Below the pieces are notes generated by a model. That model was not told the DNA's origin. It worked only from the letters and a program-made list of their open reading frames with translations, and searched no databases. Made by a program: the position numbers and the translations under genes. This document shows, piece after piece, positions 12,501-22,432 of a DNA stretch of 64,000 nt; positions within the stretch are counted from its first letter, which is position 1, and every line of letters begins with the position of its first letter. Source of the stretch: Polyporus tsugae (lineage: Eukaryota; Basidiomycota; Agaricomycetes; Polyporales; Polyporaceae); the NCBI GenBank assembly GCA_024305745.1, contig JAHRBS010000004.1, positions 3,410,001 through 3,474,000 of the forward strand. The letters are read 5' to 3'.

Positions 12501-12853
12501 GAGCGGCGAATGGGAGAACGATGTGTCAAAGAGAGCCAAGGTGGCGCGGTGGGAGTTGGAGAGCTTGCATGGCACATCCATGATGAGGAATAGCCTAGCC
12601 ATAGGATGGCAGAGGACGTCGGACCAGGAATGCAATACCGGTGGGTCTGTGAACCGTAATCAGAACGCAATGCGACAACCTTCTGGGCCACAATAAACGC
12701 ACTTACGCGTGTAGTAGTGGTGAGAGGTATTTCATAACGGAATGACGGGACGGATGGAGGGTCCACTGAGAGTGCTAGAAGGACATAACGATAGCAAGGG
12801 GGCAGTCACCGATGGAACTAGGGCGAGAAGGATACGATGACGGGAGCAAGGGA
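6564..12853. other. Gene-poor island of about 6.3 kb, no convincing gene
   Basis: No frame shows a recognisable domain and the open frames are short and overlapping on both strands. The longest are about 215 codons at 7435-8082 (+, starting TTG), 181 codons at 8386-8931 (-) and 177 codons at 12233-12766 (-). By eye the + strand is pyrimidine-rich from about 7.4 to 11.9 kb and then becomes purine-rich from about 12.1 kb to the next gene, so the island has at least two compositional parts. Isolated splice-like signals occur (for example GTGAGT near 8081), but no phase-consistent chain of exons could be built. I found no reverse transcriptase, integrase or transposase motif and no long terminal repeats by reading. 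Eroded mobile DNA or a non-coding locus are both possible. Confidence 0.4.
9186..9206. repeat. Perfect 9-bp inverted repeat (hairpin)
   Basis: CAACTACAC, a 3-nt ATC spacer, then GTGTAGTTG form a perfect short hairpin inside the gene-poor island. No T-tract follows, and this is a eukaryote, so it is not called a terminator. It may be a chance palindrome. Confidence 0.35.
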
Positions 12854-14327
12854 CTAGATTCCTCCACCGCCGGAGTATGCTCGTGCACGTCCTAAGCGTG
12901 GTCGACCCCAGTCCTTGCTCTTCCTTCTTGTTTCTTGTCCCACTTCAACAGGGAGGCATGGCAATTCGTCGAGAGCGCCTGCAAGAGAACTTGACGAACT
13001 ATTGAAGATGGTGCCGACAGGCTGCGAGGACGAGAAAGCAGGCCAGGGGTAGGATTGGTCGTCCAGTGCAAAAGAGACTGACTTCGGCTGCGGGCGTCGG
13101 TCGATCTGCACAGTAGCTTGGTCGCCTACCGATGAGGCACTGCAGAGATCCGGGAATGCACAAGATACTATCGCAGCCAGAACTTCAGGCGTCCAAGTGT
13201 TACAGTTATCAGGAGTGCAGGCTGTCAAGTCCGCAGGGAGTTCACAAGAGACAGAGGCGTCGTAAACCGACTCGTCAGATGGGTACTGCAGCTCCAGTCC
13301 TCGAGCCACAGTTGTTAGGTCGTTAGTGACAGGGCTTGTAAGCTGCGGAAAACAAGTCTCGGTAGCAGTGAGATCGCAATCAGGAGAGAAGCCAGACGAG
13401 GGGAGGAGACGGCCGTAGTAGATGGCCCGTTGTCTTTCCATGTGCGCCTTGTATGATCCGACTCCTTCCTGTATGCTGTCTGCGGGCCCAAGAATGCGAT
13501 CCAGTGCATTGTAATAGGACTCGCGTTGTGTCGGATTAAGGATGGTATGGTCGAATATAGGGCGAACGAAGTCGATCTCCGGGTCTCGAAAAGTACGCGA
13601 GGTCCCCGGGGGAGGGCGAGGCGGCAGGTTGAGGGCGGAGTTCATTCGCCTGATGATATAGCTGGCAGGTGCAGATTTGAAAGGACGCGGAGGCGCAGGT
13701 TTGTCTTCAAGTACCATTGTGGGAGTAGGAGCTGTTACAGGGGATACCGCAGGAGCGGGCAAGGCAAGAGCAGAGTGATTATCCTCGGCCTTGCTAGGAC
13801 GAGGACGTTCCTTCGGTAGGACGGGAACGACACCTCGACGGATGCGTCTCTAGGTAAACAAATACAGTCATCTATATGCGCATATACCTAGGTGTTATTC
13901 GAAAAAAAAAACCTACATGCATCCGCATCGCGTCTGTCTTTTGCTCGACAGTGGCGCGTTTGTCTTCCTTGGTTACTCGGAGACCCTTGCTATGAAACCA
14001 ATCATATACATGCCTGCGATCGACGTTGAAGCGCGTTTGGATCTCTTGTCGTATGGCGAAGGACGGCATCTCGACAGCCCCTGGCTTCACGAAGCGTTCC
14101 AGCTCGGCCACAAGCTCTGGTCCGAGACGGATCGCGAGACTATCCGGGTTGACGCGTCTCCTTGTCGAGGTCGGTATCGGAGGAGGTGAAAGGTTTTCAA
14201 GGAGTAAATGCTTGTTTGCTGGGTCGTCTGCGGTCATGCTCCTGCTGAGACGGTAAGGTTCGGTATCGGACGGTGCTGGGCGTTTCGCGGGGATGGTAGT
14301 CGCGTAGTGAGATATGGGGTATGCCAT
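12854..14327 (-). CDS. Homeodomain-like (atypical) DNA-binding protein
   Basis: Exons 14327..13917 and 13849..12854 with a 67-nt intron; splicing is in phase 0 and gives about 468 residues. Residues about 70-115 form a three-helix homeobox-like segment: ELVAELERFV, then MPSFAIRQEIQTRFNV, then a recognition-helix-like DRRHVYDWFHSKGLRV. The WF pair matches homeodomain positions 48-49, but position 51, normally Asn, is Ser. Just after the splice comes a basic RRIRRG stretch that could be a nuclear localisation signal. The remainder is Pro/Ser-rich with an internal segment (PEIDFVRPIFDHTILNPTQR) that looks folded. A transcription-factor role is inferred. The start is the first ATG in frame (MAYPISHYATT). 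The gene lies tail-to-head with COQ1 on the same strand, 230 bp downstream of it. Confidence 0.7.
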
Positions 14328-14557
14328 GATGGTGAGGATGGTGGTCGCTGAGGATGTGGTAGTACAGAAAAGCGAGCCATGGTTTCTTGAACCTCGGGGT
14401 TTCTTGACACTGGGACTCCGGACACCACGTCACACGGGCGCTGGTATGTAACGCCACAAGAGAGCTGGTCATACATGTCTGCGAGTGAGCGAGTGTCCAA
14501 GCATGGCACGATCTATAAGTGCATGTGATTACTACGGTATATGTAAAAAGGAGCGCG

Positions 14558-16128
14558 TCAATGGGTCCGCTTCACCACCCTCTCTGTCAACGCCTCCAGC
14601 GCACCCTTCGCGTCGCTGTCGGGTAGGGCCGCCAGCACCTCTCGGGCCTTATCTGCATGCGCACGGGCGAGCTCACGCGTGCGTTCTACGCCTGATGATC
14701 TGCGCACGAGATCTCTTGCCTGGAGAGCAGAGGAAGAGAGGGATGGATCAGCATTCGGTACGCATATCCATGGTCAGCCACGTACCAATTCCACATCGCC
14801 AGGCTTCTCGAACTTGCGCTCGATCAGAGGGCCCATCTGTGGGTGCTCCTCCCAAGCAAACAAGGCGGGCCCCGTAGCAAGACCCAGCTGCAAGTCGGCG
14901 CCACCAGGCTTACCCAGCGTGACGTCTCCAGCCTCATAGTCGAGGATGTCGTCCACGAGCTGGCAAACAAAATGAAACCAATGCGGATGCACATACAAGA
15001 CTAGCGACGTACCTGGAACGCAATACCCAAGTTACGACCATAGGCGTATGCCACTTCCTTCCAAATCTCGCCCTCCTTGCACCCACCCAGGACGACCGCC
15101 GCGCGAGCACCCTTGGCCATCAGACTCGCCGTCTTCAGGTAGGTCTTCTGCAGGTAGATATTCCAATTGTCCTGCCCCACCGTGGGTGACAACCCTGCCC
15201 CGCCAAGCTCGGCCGCATGGACGGGCTTCAGCTGGAGGATCTCCCCCTCAACCAGGTTCGCGATGACGCTCGCGATGAGCTCGACGACCTCGCTCTCACC
15301 TAATCGTGAGAGCGCAGCACTCGTCCGCCCGAGAAGGAAGTCTCCCGCCAGCACGGATAGCTTGTTCCCAAACGCGGCAGGCGCGGACGTAGCCCCCCTC
15401 CTCAGCGGGGACTTGTCAATCACGTCGTCGTGCAGGAGCGACGCGACGTGTATCATCTCCACTATTTGCGCCAGCCGTACCTGCGTCGGGAGCAGGGCCA
15501 GCGGCGCGGCGACCGTAGGCACGGCAAGCGCGGGTGGGAACGGCGGGGGCGCCGGCACCTGGTGTGGCGGATTTGAGGGCCGGAGGGAGAACGAGGTCTG
15601 GAATGACGCGGTGTAGTCAGGCATGCTCGGATTCCAGTCGTTGAGCACGTCCGGACGCGTCAGAGGGCGGTTGAGTTCCTCTGTACGGCCGCCGGCGCCC
15701 TCACACTCCGCCGCCCACTTCTTGAGGTGCCAGCCGGAGCCCAGGCCATTCGTCGCCTGGGAGAAGAGGAGGACGAGGAGGGGCCGGAGCTGTTTCGATG
15801 GATGCAGGAAATAGTACTTGGCGATCTCGGTTAGGGAAGGATGTGACGAGCCGAGGAGGTTGAGGAGAGTCTCGCGCAACTGCTGGAGCTGGGGTGCGAC
15901 CAGCTGGTACGGGTCCGGACGCACTGGGGGTTTTGGCGGGGTGGGTGTATGCAAAAATGTTTCATTAGGGTGCAGCGATTGTGGTTGCGTTGAGTGTGAT
16001 GTCTTTTTCTGTTGTTGGACATGAACACTGTAATTCCTGCGTGGCCGTATGCGCGTGACCGACGTGGAGGGCGAGGGTGAGTGAAGAAAGCGAACTCGAG
16101 CAACAGTACATCGTCGCATGACCAGCAA
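14558..16128 (-). CDS. COQ1: Mitochondrial polyprenyl diphosphate synthase (ubiquinone side chain)
   Basis: Three exons, 16128..15013, 14959..14786 and 14719..14558 (introns 53 and 66 nt), encode 483 residues. The enzyme elongates isopentenyl diphosphate units to the long prenyl chain of coenzyme Q in the mitochondrial matrix. Family hallmarks seen: HPSKQLRPLLVLL; the first aspartate-rich motif in LLHDDVIDKSPLRRG; FGNKLSVLAGDFLLGR; YLQKTYLKTASLM; and the second aspartate-rich motif LVDDILDYE followed by LGKPGGADLQLGLATGPALFA. The N-terminus is Arg/Ser-rich and lacks acidic residues, as expected of a mitochondrial presequence. A Pro/Ala-rich insert of about 85 residues (residues about 130-215) sits between the N-terminal helices and the first Asp-rich motif. 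The exact chain length of the product cannot be read from the sequence. Confidence 0.93.
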
Positions 16129-16901
16129 GGACGCTACTGAAGGCGTCGAGAGTAAGAGAGAGATGGGAGGACTTGGAGGCAGAAAAGCCGGGACTCGGGA
16201 GAGGACAGACCGAGGACAGACACCAAGTCCCTAGGCGCGCTCGCGTCGCGTATCGGCGTCCACGCCCACCGTCGCGCGGGACGTCCTCACGCTAAGTGCT
16301 GCATACCAGTGATCGGGACCTTTTAAATTCTTCCCAAAACGCTGCGCAGTAACACGAATCAACAGACTACCACCAAGGTGTAGCCGGGTCAGCCAGAACG
16401 CGCTGCCTGGGCCGCCCTGTGTGCGTGGCCGGCTCAGCTACATTGTCAGGAGTCCCATCGCCACGCTCACGCCACGAACAACGGCCGCCGCAGAACGGGT
16501 CTTCGAAGCGTCTGCCCCTCACCGAGAAGGAAGAAGGTCGGAGATGGTGAGGGTGTCCGCATTGTCAGGTGGGAAGATATTCCATATGCATATCGGCTCA
16601 ATATCCCATGGCGGAGAGTGAGTGTGTACTACTCGGCAACACGCCCAGAGCCTAGAGGTGGCTAGAGCCAAGCAAACAGAAACGCGTTGTCAGGCACAAT
16701 AGTCCGACATACTACTAGTCATTCTACAGCCACCGTCAAAGAGATTGGTGCAGATGGCACATCGTCATGATGTAGCAGCATCTGTGGATGTCGTCCGCCG
16801 TCGGGTCCCGGGAGACGAACAGGAAGAAGGAAGTGAGTATAGTAGGGTATACAACACTGTTGATACATGGAAAAGGATGCTTTTTCACGGTATGACCGCC
16901 G
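16129..16901. other. Intergenic region upstream of COQ1
   Basis: 773 bp between the start of COQ1 (-) and the stop of the LAMTOR2-like gene (-), so it holds the COQ1 promoter and the LAMTOR2-like 3' UTR. A TTTTAAATTC tract near 16320 is the only AT-rich core-promoter candidate. No coding sequence was recognised. Confidence 0.4.
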
Positions 16902-17463
16902 TCATCGTGCTCCTCTGTCACCGCGTGGGGTGCTAGTCGGAGGGGCAAGGGCGGAGCCCGACGCAGCATTCAGCTGGGCGGCCGGTTTCTCGAGATATTC
17001 AGCCAGCTTCCTCCCCTGCAAGATAACGAGCATGAGTGATCGATATCCACAGCTTGTGGGCCACAGAATGAAGATTCACCTTGGCCTCAAGTTCCTCCCA
17101 AGGCACGCTCGTCTCGGAGTTCAATGTTAGAAGGAAGATGGGATCGTCGTCGTCATCCTTCTTCTGCCCTTCTATTGGCAGTACGAGGAGATGTCCAAGC
17201 TTCACCCGCCATTCAGAAGCAGCTCAGCATGATGAGCCAACGAAACTCACCTGAGAGTCCACTCTACCAACACCCTGTTCTCGCGTCTCCTGCCATATTT
17301 CCGTGCTGAGGCCCACAATGACGCGTACGAGGTCCTTGGGCTTGTCCGGTTCAGAGACGCAGGACACTAGCTCTCCTTCAGGCGTAAACAAGGCAACAGT
17401 ATGCAGGGTCGGCGGGTCAAGAACCCTTGAGAGAAGCGTACGCAAGTTGGCCAAGTTGAGCAT
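16902..17463 (-). CDS. LAMTOR2: Roadblock/LC7 protein, LAMTOR2-like (Ragulator/EGO subunit)
   Basis: Three exons, 17463..17251, 17199..17080 and 17015..16902 (introns 51 and 64 nt, all phase 0), encode about 148 residues. Start MLNLANLRTLLSRVLDP, then VALFTPEGELVS, then DLVRVIVGLSTEIWQE, then GHLLVLPIEG, then PIFLLTLNSETSVPWEELEAK and a C-terminal helix LAEYLEKPAAQLNAA. This is the alpha-beta order of a Roadblock/LC7 domain, and the C-terminal Y-L-E-x-P helix resembles LAMTOR2/p14. LAMTOR2 is part of the lysosomal/vacuolar scaffold that brings Rag GTPases and TORC1 together. An acidic DDDDD loop sits between strands. Alternative assignment: another Roadblock-family member; the fold itself is secure. 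Confidence 0.78.
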
Positions 17464-17720
17464 GCTGAGAGCGAGCCACTAAGTTACCTCTGGTGCCACA
17501 GGCGCCCGCTTGGTGGACTACGGACCCCGATCACCAAACGCAGAGAGCGGGGCAACGGGAACAAAACATGTATTCGATAAATACAGAATCATTTACAACG
17601 AAGCTACTCGGAATAAGATAAGGGCTGGGGCCGCACAGCAAACAGAAGCCCTTAGGAAACAAGAAGGTACTCGTGAATAATCCGTAACTCATGACTTGTA
17701 TCACTGAATCGTGCGCCATT

Positions 17721-20517
17721 CTAACGCTTCTGAGCCTGTTGATGCACATGCATAATGAGGTCCAGCTCCTCGCGAACAAAGGCTAACCACGTACCAGGTA
17801 AGCCATCAACTGCTGGTACCCAGGCTGGTTCGGGTTAGCCGGAGGCACGCCGGGCATGGGAGGCTGGCCCTGCGCCCCAATCATGGCGGATGCGGGAGGC
17901 ATGCTGTACGGGGGCATCGGCGGTGCTCCGTTCTGCGGCTGGCCTTGCCCTCCCTGTTGTAGCATAGCAAGGATATTGGGAGGAAGGCCCGGAATTGCAG
18001 GAGCCCCTCCTGGTTGGGCGGCCGGTGCCGGAGTGGAGGGCTGAGAGGGCATGGAGTATGGGTTTGAAGCAGGGGGGGCCGGCGGCGCGGCAACATATTG
18101 ATGTGCGTGGGGAGGCATAGGTGGCTGGTGGTTATAGTATGCGCTCACAGGAGGAGCAGGCGGCATCGGCGGTACAGCGGGCGGCGGGGCTTGCGGGGCA
18201 GGAGCAGCTGCAGTCGGCGCCGGAGCCGGCGGAGGGCCTCCTCCACTTCCAGGCTGCTTCAGTGCTGCAAGAAGCTGCTGAACCTTCTTCGCCTGTTCAA
18301 GGCGCTCGCGCTCATCTGCAGCCTGCTTGAGGACATCAGGCACCGTCATGTCAAGTTTTATATCAAGAAGACTCACTTCTGCAGGGGCCGGCGCAGACGG
18401 GGGAGGCGGTCGGTTGTATCCGCCGCTGGAAGGACTACCATACCCTGGACCTGAAGAAGGCCCTCCGTATCCACCTTGTGGTCCTCGACTGAACTCGCCC
18501 GCACGTTGATCCCGCCCAAATTCGTCCTCGGATGTACGGTTGGTTTGATCATTTCTGTCACGATAACCCCGGCGATCCTCCCAATCGTTGTTTCCGAAAC
18601 CCCTTCCCCTTCCACGACCTCCTCGGCCGCCGCGACCTCCACGTCTCCCGGGGTTATGACCGCCCTCGTCCCAGTCTCGCTGAGGACGCTCAAATCCGCC
18701 GTTGACTCCTGCTCCTCCACGTTCCCCTCTGCGACACGTGTATCAGTATCGAATAACAGCCCACAAAAATTGGGATCACGTACTGAGCGTCAGCATTGCG
18801 GGGATCATCGCTGGGTGAAGCATAGACGATCTCCATTACGCCATCCTGAAGTCCTTGATGGCGGAGGCGGTCGTGTGCTTGTTCGCACGCCTAGCATCCC
18901 ATCAGTACATCCGATCACATTGCCTAATGTTTTATAGCGTACCCGTGTATCGTAGAACTCGACATAACATTGGCTTGAGTCACACCAGTTTGAGTGATGG
19001 TTGAGGATATCAGGAAGAATTGTACATACTCGAGACGGTCGCCGCAAGGTCTGACGGACTTCACCTCGCCGAATTGCTGGAACTTGCGCCGAACCTCGTT
19101 TTCGTCGATGGGCTGGTTTGTAGGGGAGTTCCGGATCGTGACTATCAGGTTTCCTTGCAGTTCCTACCAGGGCACGCTCAGTCCACCTTGGGAATTGTTC
19201 ATCGTCGGAAGCGGGACTGACCTGGTCCTTTTGCCTGTCGGCGCCTCGCTGGTCATCGCGGGGCAAAGAGTAGTGCACATCAATCTATCAGATACAATGA
19301 GCTGTCTTGTAGGCTGGGCGACTCTTGGATAACGCACAGGACGGCCGCTGATTTCAGAGCCTTGCAACCGGTCCCTCGCTCTCTCTGCAGCACGGAGATC
19401 GTACTGAAATCCAATTTTGTCAGAGCAGCGCTAGACCCCGAGATGACAGCACCCACAAACGTGACGAAAACCATCCCACGATTTGCGATAAGGTCGAAAA
19501 ACGTTTTGATATCGCCATGTTCTTCGAAAAGCCGCCTTACGTCCTCACTGCTCGTTTCATACTGAAGAAGTACCGGAAATCAAGTTAGTGAGCTCTAGAT
19601 ATTTGCGCTCTCGGACCTCAAACTCGCCTTAATATTACGGATGAACAGGGTGCGGCAGGGTCGCTCTCGCTGTATGCGTTCCTCAATGATCGAGTCGTGC
19701 ACCTTGTTGTCACGTTCGCGGCGTTGAGGACGTCGTTGCTGGAAGCGATTATTGTATCCCCCACCAGCCTGATCGTAGTTTTGGTCGGAACCATCTAACG
19801 AAGCGATCAATAAACGTGCGAATGCGATGTTAAGGAGGCAGCAACATGGAAAACGGCGGCGAAAAGCATGCCCAGAAGCCGCCGTTCTCAACACGAGGGC
19901 GCTCAGAAGAAGATCCTCAGACCGTGCACAACCGGAGGTATATCTGTCATCGGCTCAACAGGCGGCGGATTGGGGATCCAAGGAACCTTCCAAAACCTGT
20001 ACGCTTTCCGCAGCCGGATGTCCATGGCTGAGCTCAGATTCACGGTGCTGAACAGCCTGAAAAAGACTGACTTCTAGGACTTCCTGCCGCTACTCATGCC
20101 CCTTCGTTGGATCTCAAAAACTCAAATGGGACTCTCAAGCGTACCTTCATAACCATACCCCGTATCATAACCGCCAGGCGGATCTGAATTGTACTGTCCC
20201 GGACCAGGCGCGTTGTAGTTGTTGCCGTTCTGGTAGTACTGCCCTTGCGGCGGGCCGGAATCGTAGTTATTGTAGCCTCCCATGTCGCCTTGCGGGGGAC
20301 CTTGATCATACGGAGCTGCATTTCCGTAGCCGCCCCAGTGGCCACCGCCGTGTTGACCGCCCCCACGGCCACGACCACGACCGAATCCCCTTCCTCTCGG
20401 AGCACCGCCCCTTTCAAAGTTGTGGGATCTGTCAGGTCCTGGCCCGAAGTTTCCGGAAGGACCGCCTCCTCTCCGTGGCCCGTCATAGGGCCCGCCATAC
20501 GGATGGTGTCGATTCAT
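17721..20517 (-). CDS. Two-RRM RNA-binding protein, Mei2-like
   Basis: Eleven exons in my model: 20517..20145, 20027..19923, 19794..19628, 19561..19457, 19403..19338, 19284..19222, 19163..19030, 18973..18943, 18890..18784, 18728..17795, 17735..17721. Exon lengths sum to 2100 nt (699 residues). Layout: an N-terminal Gly/Arg/Tyr/Gln-rich region; an Arg-rich helix; RRM1 with RNP2-like TLFIRNIKY and RNP1-like NRGMVFVTFYDLRAAERA; RRM2 with LIVTIRNSPTNQPIDENEV and SQ/DQCYVEFYDTRACEQAHDRL; an RGG region; and a long Pro/Ala-rich tail. The RRM pair and spacing resemble Mei2-type proteins, although the third Mei2 RRM is absent. The intron after 19628 starts with GC. Exon 10 contains GTGAGT at its LLDIKLD segment and could be split by a 51-nt intron. 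It shares a 422-bp promoter region with Rab5. Confidence 0.83.
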
Positions 20518-20939
20518 GGTCTTAGCGTTCTTCGGATGCGTATGGGACTCTTCAACTCTCGCGATGTGATGCGAATCGTGGGGCGCTTAGTGACGTGTCC
20601 GGGCGACGCAGCGAGCAGCTCAGAAAGTTCACGGAGAGGAAATGTTGCGCGATGTTGGAGTTCAAGAGGGCGACGAAAGCCAACGAGATACAACTCAAGG
20701 GTCCAAGAGGGAGAGCAATGGAACGGCAATTGAGCTGAAGGTGGTGGTCTGGTGGTGGTCGGGGAGAAAAGAGAGCAATCAAATTTTAGGGAGTTGTGGA
20801 TACCGGCCCGTGGGAAAAACAGCCCAGTCGGGCGTCTCGTGGTCCCGCCCTGCTGGGCCTCGCTGCCGCCGCCAGGCCGTCCTGCTGCGCGATATCGCTC
20901 TCTCGCTCCTCCCGCCACATTCTCCGTTCGCCTAACGCC
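20518..20939. promoter_or_regulatory. Bidirectional promoter region, RRM gene / RAB5
   Basis: 422 bp separate the start codons of two head-to-head genes. No clear TATA box is visible; the sequence is mixed with GT-rich (ggtggtggtctggtggtggtc) and CT-rich parts near 20740-20760 and 20895-20915. The short distance implies overlapping or shared promoter elements. Confidence 0.5.
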
Positions 20940-21952
20940 ATGTCCAAACAATTTCAATTCAAGCTCGTCCTGCTTGGTGCGCTGCACGCCACAGACTCTC
21001 TTGGTCGGCACTAATCTGGACATTTCTCAGGTGAATCCGCGGTGGGGAAGTCCAGGTAGACGTTGCCACTTCCGTCTGTGTTCAATTCATGTGCTGAGTG
21101 CATCGCGCCCATAGTCTCGTGTTGCGATTCGTGAAGGACCAGTTCGATGACTATCGGGAGAGTACCATCGGAGGTTTGTCGTTTCGTGTCTCTAGTATCA
21201 TACTCTGTCGCTGAATCCCGCGAAGCCGCCTTCCTGACCCAGACGGTCACGCTCGAGGACCAGACAACCGTCAAGTTCGAGATATGGTGAGCACCTTGAC
21301 TGCCGAGTCTTGCGTCATGGTTATCGATAGCGGTGCAGGGATACCGCAGGGCAGGAGCGCTATAAGGTGTGTTGCCCGTGCTATGTATATACGACGTCAT
21401 GCTGACCGGACACACCAGTCTCTTGTACGTCAACCCTCTCGTTGAGAGATCATTCATTCTCACAGCAGGAAACCTCAAGGCACCCATGTACTACCGCAAT
21501 GCCAACTGCGCCGTCGTAGTCTATGATATCACCCAGTCCACGTCATTAGAGAAGGCCAAGTCCTGGATCCGGGAACTCCAGCGGCAGGCGGACCCCAACA
21601 TCGTCATTGCGCTCTGCGGGAACAAGCTTGACCTTGCCGCACGGCGCCAGGTGTCCCAGGAAGAGGCCAAGAAGTATGCGGACGAGGAGGGTCTTATGTG
21701 GGGTGAGACCAGTGCCAAGAGCGGTGACGGCGTGTCAGACATCTTCACCTCTATCGGTACGTCCTACTTGTCCGCCAGCCTAGACTCGTCTGACCTGACA
21801 CCGCACGACACCCAGCCAAGAAGCTTCCGCTCGCTGCGCCACCCTCCGCACGAGGAGGTGTGCGTCCTGGGGCACCTGGTGCCAGAACAGGGGTCGACTT
21901 GAACAAGCAGGCGAATGCTGGACAAGGGCAGGGTGACCAGTGCAACTGTTGA
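20940..21952 (+). CDS. RAB5: Rab5-family small GTPase (early endosome)
   Basis: Eight exons: 20940..20976, 21031..21055, 21115..21173, 21226..21286, 21339..21366, 21419..21424, 21480..21756, 21816..21952; total 630 nt, 209 residues. It controls early endosome fusion. G1 is GESAVGKSS, the effector region ends STIGAAFL, G3 is WDTAGQERYKSLAPMYYR, G4 is GNKLDL and G5 ETSAKSG. The YYRNANCAVVVYDIT block and the A-A-F-L switch are Rab5 signatures. The C-terminus CNC is a double-cysteine prenylation motif. Exon 6 is only six nucleotides (TCTCTT, Ser-Leu) and is required to restore the near-invariant KSLAPMYYR; it is flanked by AG before and GTACGT after. The assignment is very secure. The only doubt is whether every transcript includes the microexon. 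Confidence 0.96.
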
Positions 21953-22432
21953 ACATATCACCATCACGCATCATCCCCGCTCTCCCTACCATTCCCACTG
22001 CCTAATGTCTATCTACACATGGTCGGCTGGCTATAGCCTCCTGGACGCATACAGGCCCACCGGTTCTATCTCATTCCCGCTTCTCATTGTAGTCTACCTA
22101 TCATTCAGTTCACTGTTATATATGGACTTGCACTTGCGGATCATTCGGATAAGGAAGCTCGTTTGCACGGACTACCGAACCAAAAGGACAAGAGAGGACG
22201 GACGATTGTCGATGGCAATTACGAGACCTGGTAAGAGCTGAGCCCATTACGGAATTACGGGATACGGCGATTAATAAACAACGGTGAATGGGGAGTTATA
22301 CAATGAGTAGCGGAGGGCACCAGCCCGTTAATAGTATGTAGGACGACCGAATAAATATAATAGCGAAGAGCGAATACCAATAAATAAAACCCAGGAACGA
22401 CAAAATACGCTGAAACCCCACCTCGAGTGAGC
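21953..22432. other. Convergent intergenic region, RAB5 / RasGEF 3' ends
   Basis: 480 bp between two converging genes. AATAAA-type hexamers lie near 22273-22278, 22354 and 22380-22386, suitable as + strand polyadenylation signals for RAB5. No coding sequence was seen. Confidence 0.5.

Noticed and set aside
12233..12766. 177-codon - strand frame, with GTAAGT near its start, downstream of the homeodomain-like gene
   Set aside because: A possible spliced model was tried, but no alternative phase gave a recognised protein; kept only as part of the island description.
6564..12853. LTR retrotransposon or DNA transposon
   Set aside because: No reverse transcriptase, integrase, RNase H or transposase motifs, and no long direct or inverted terminal repeats were found by reading; a library search would be needed.
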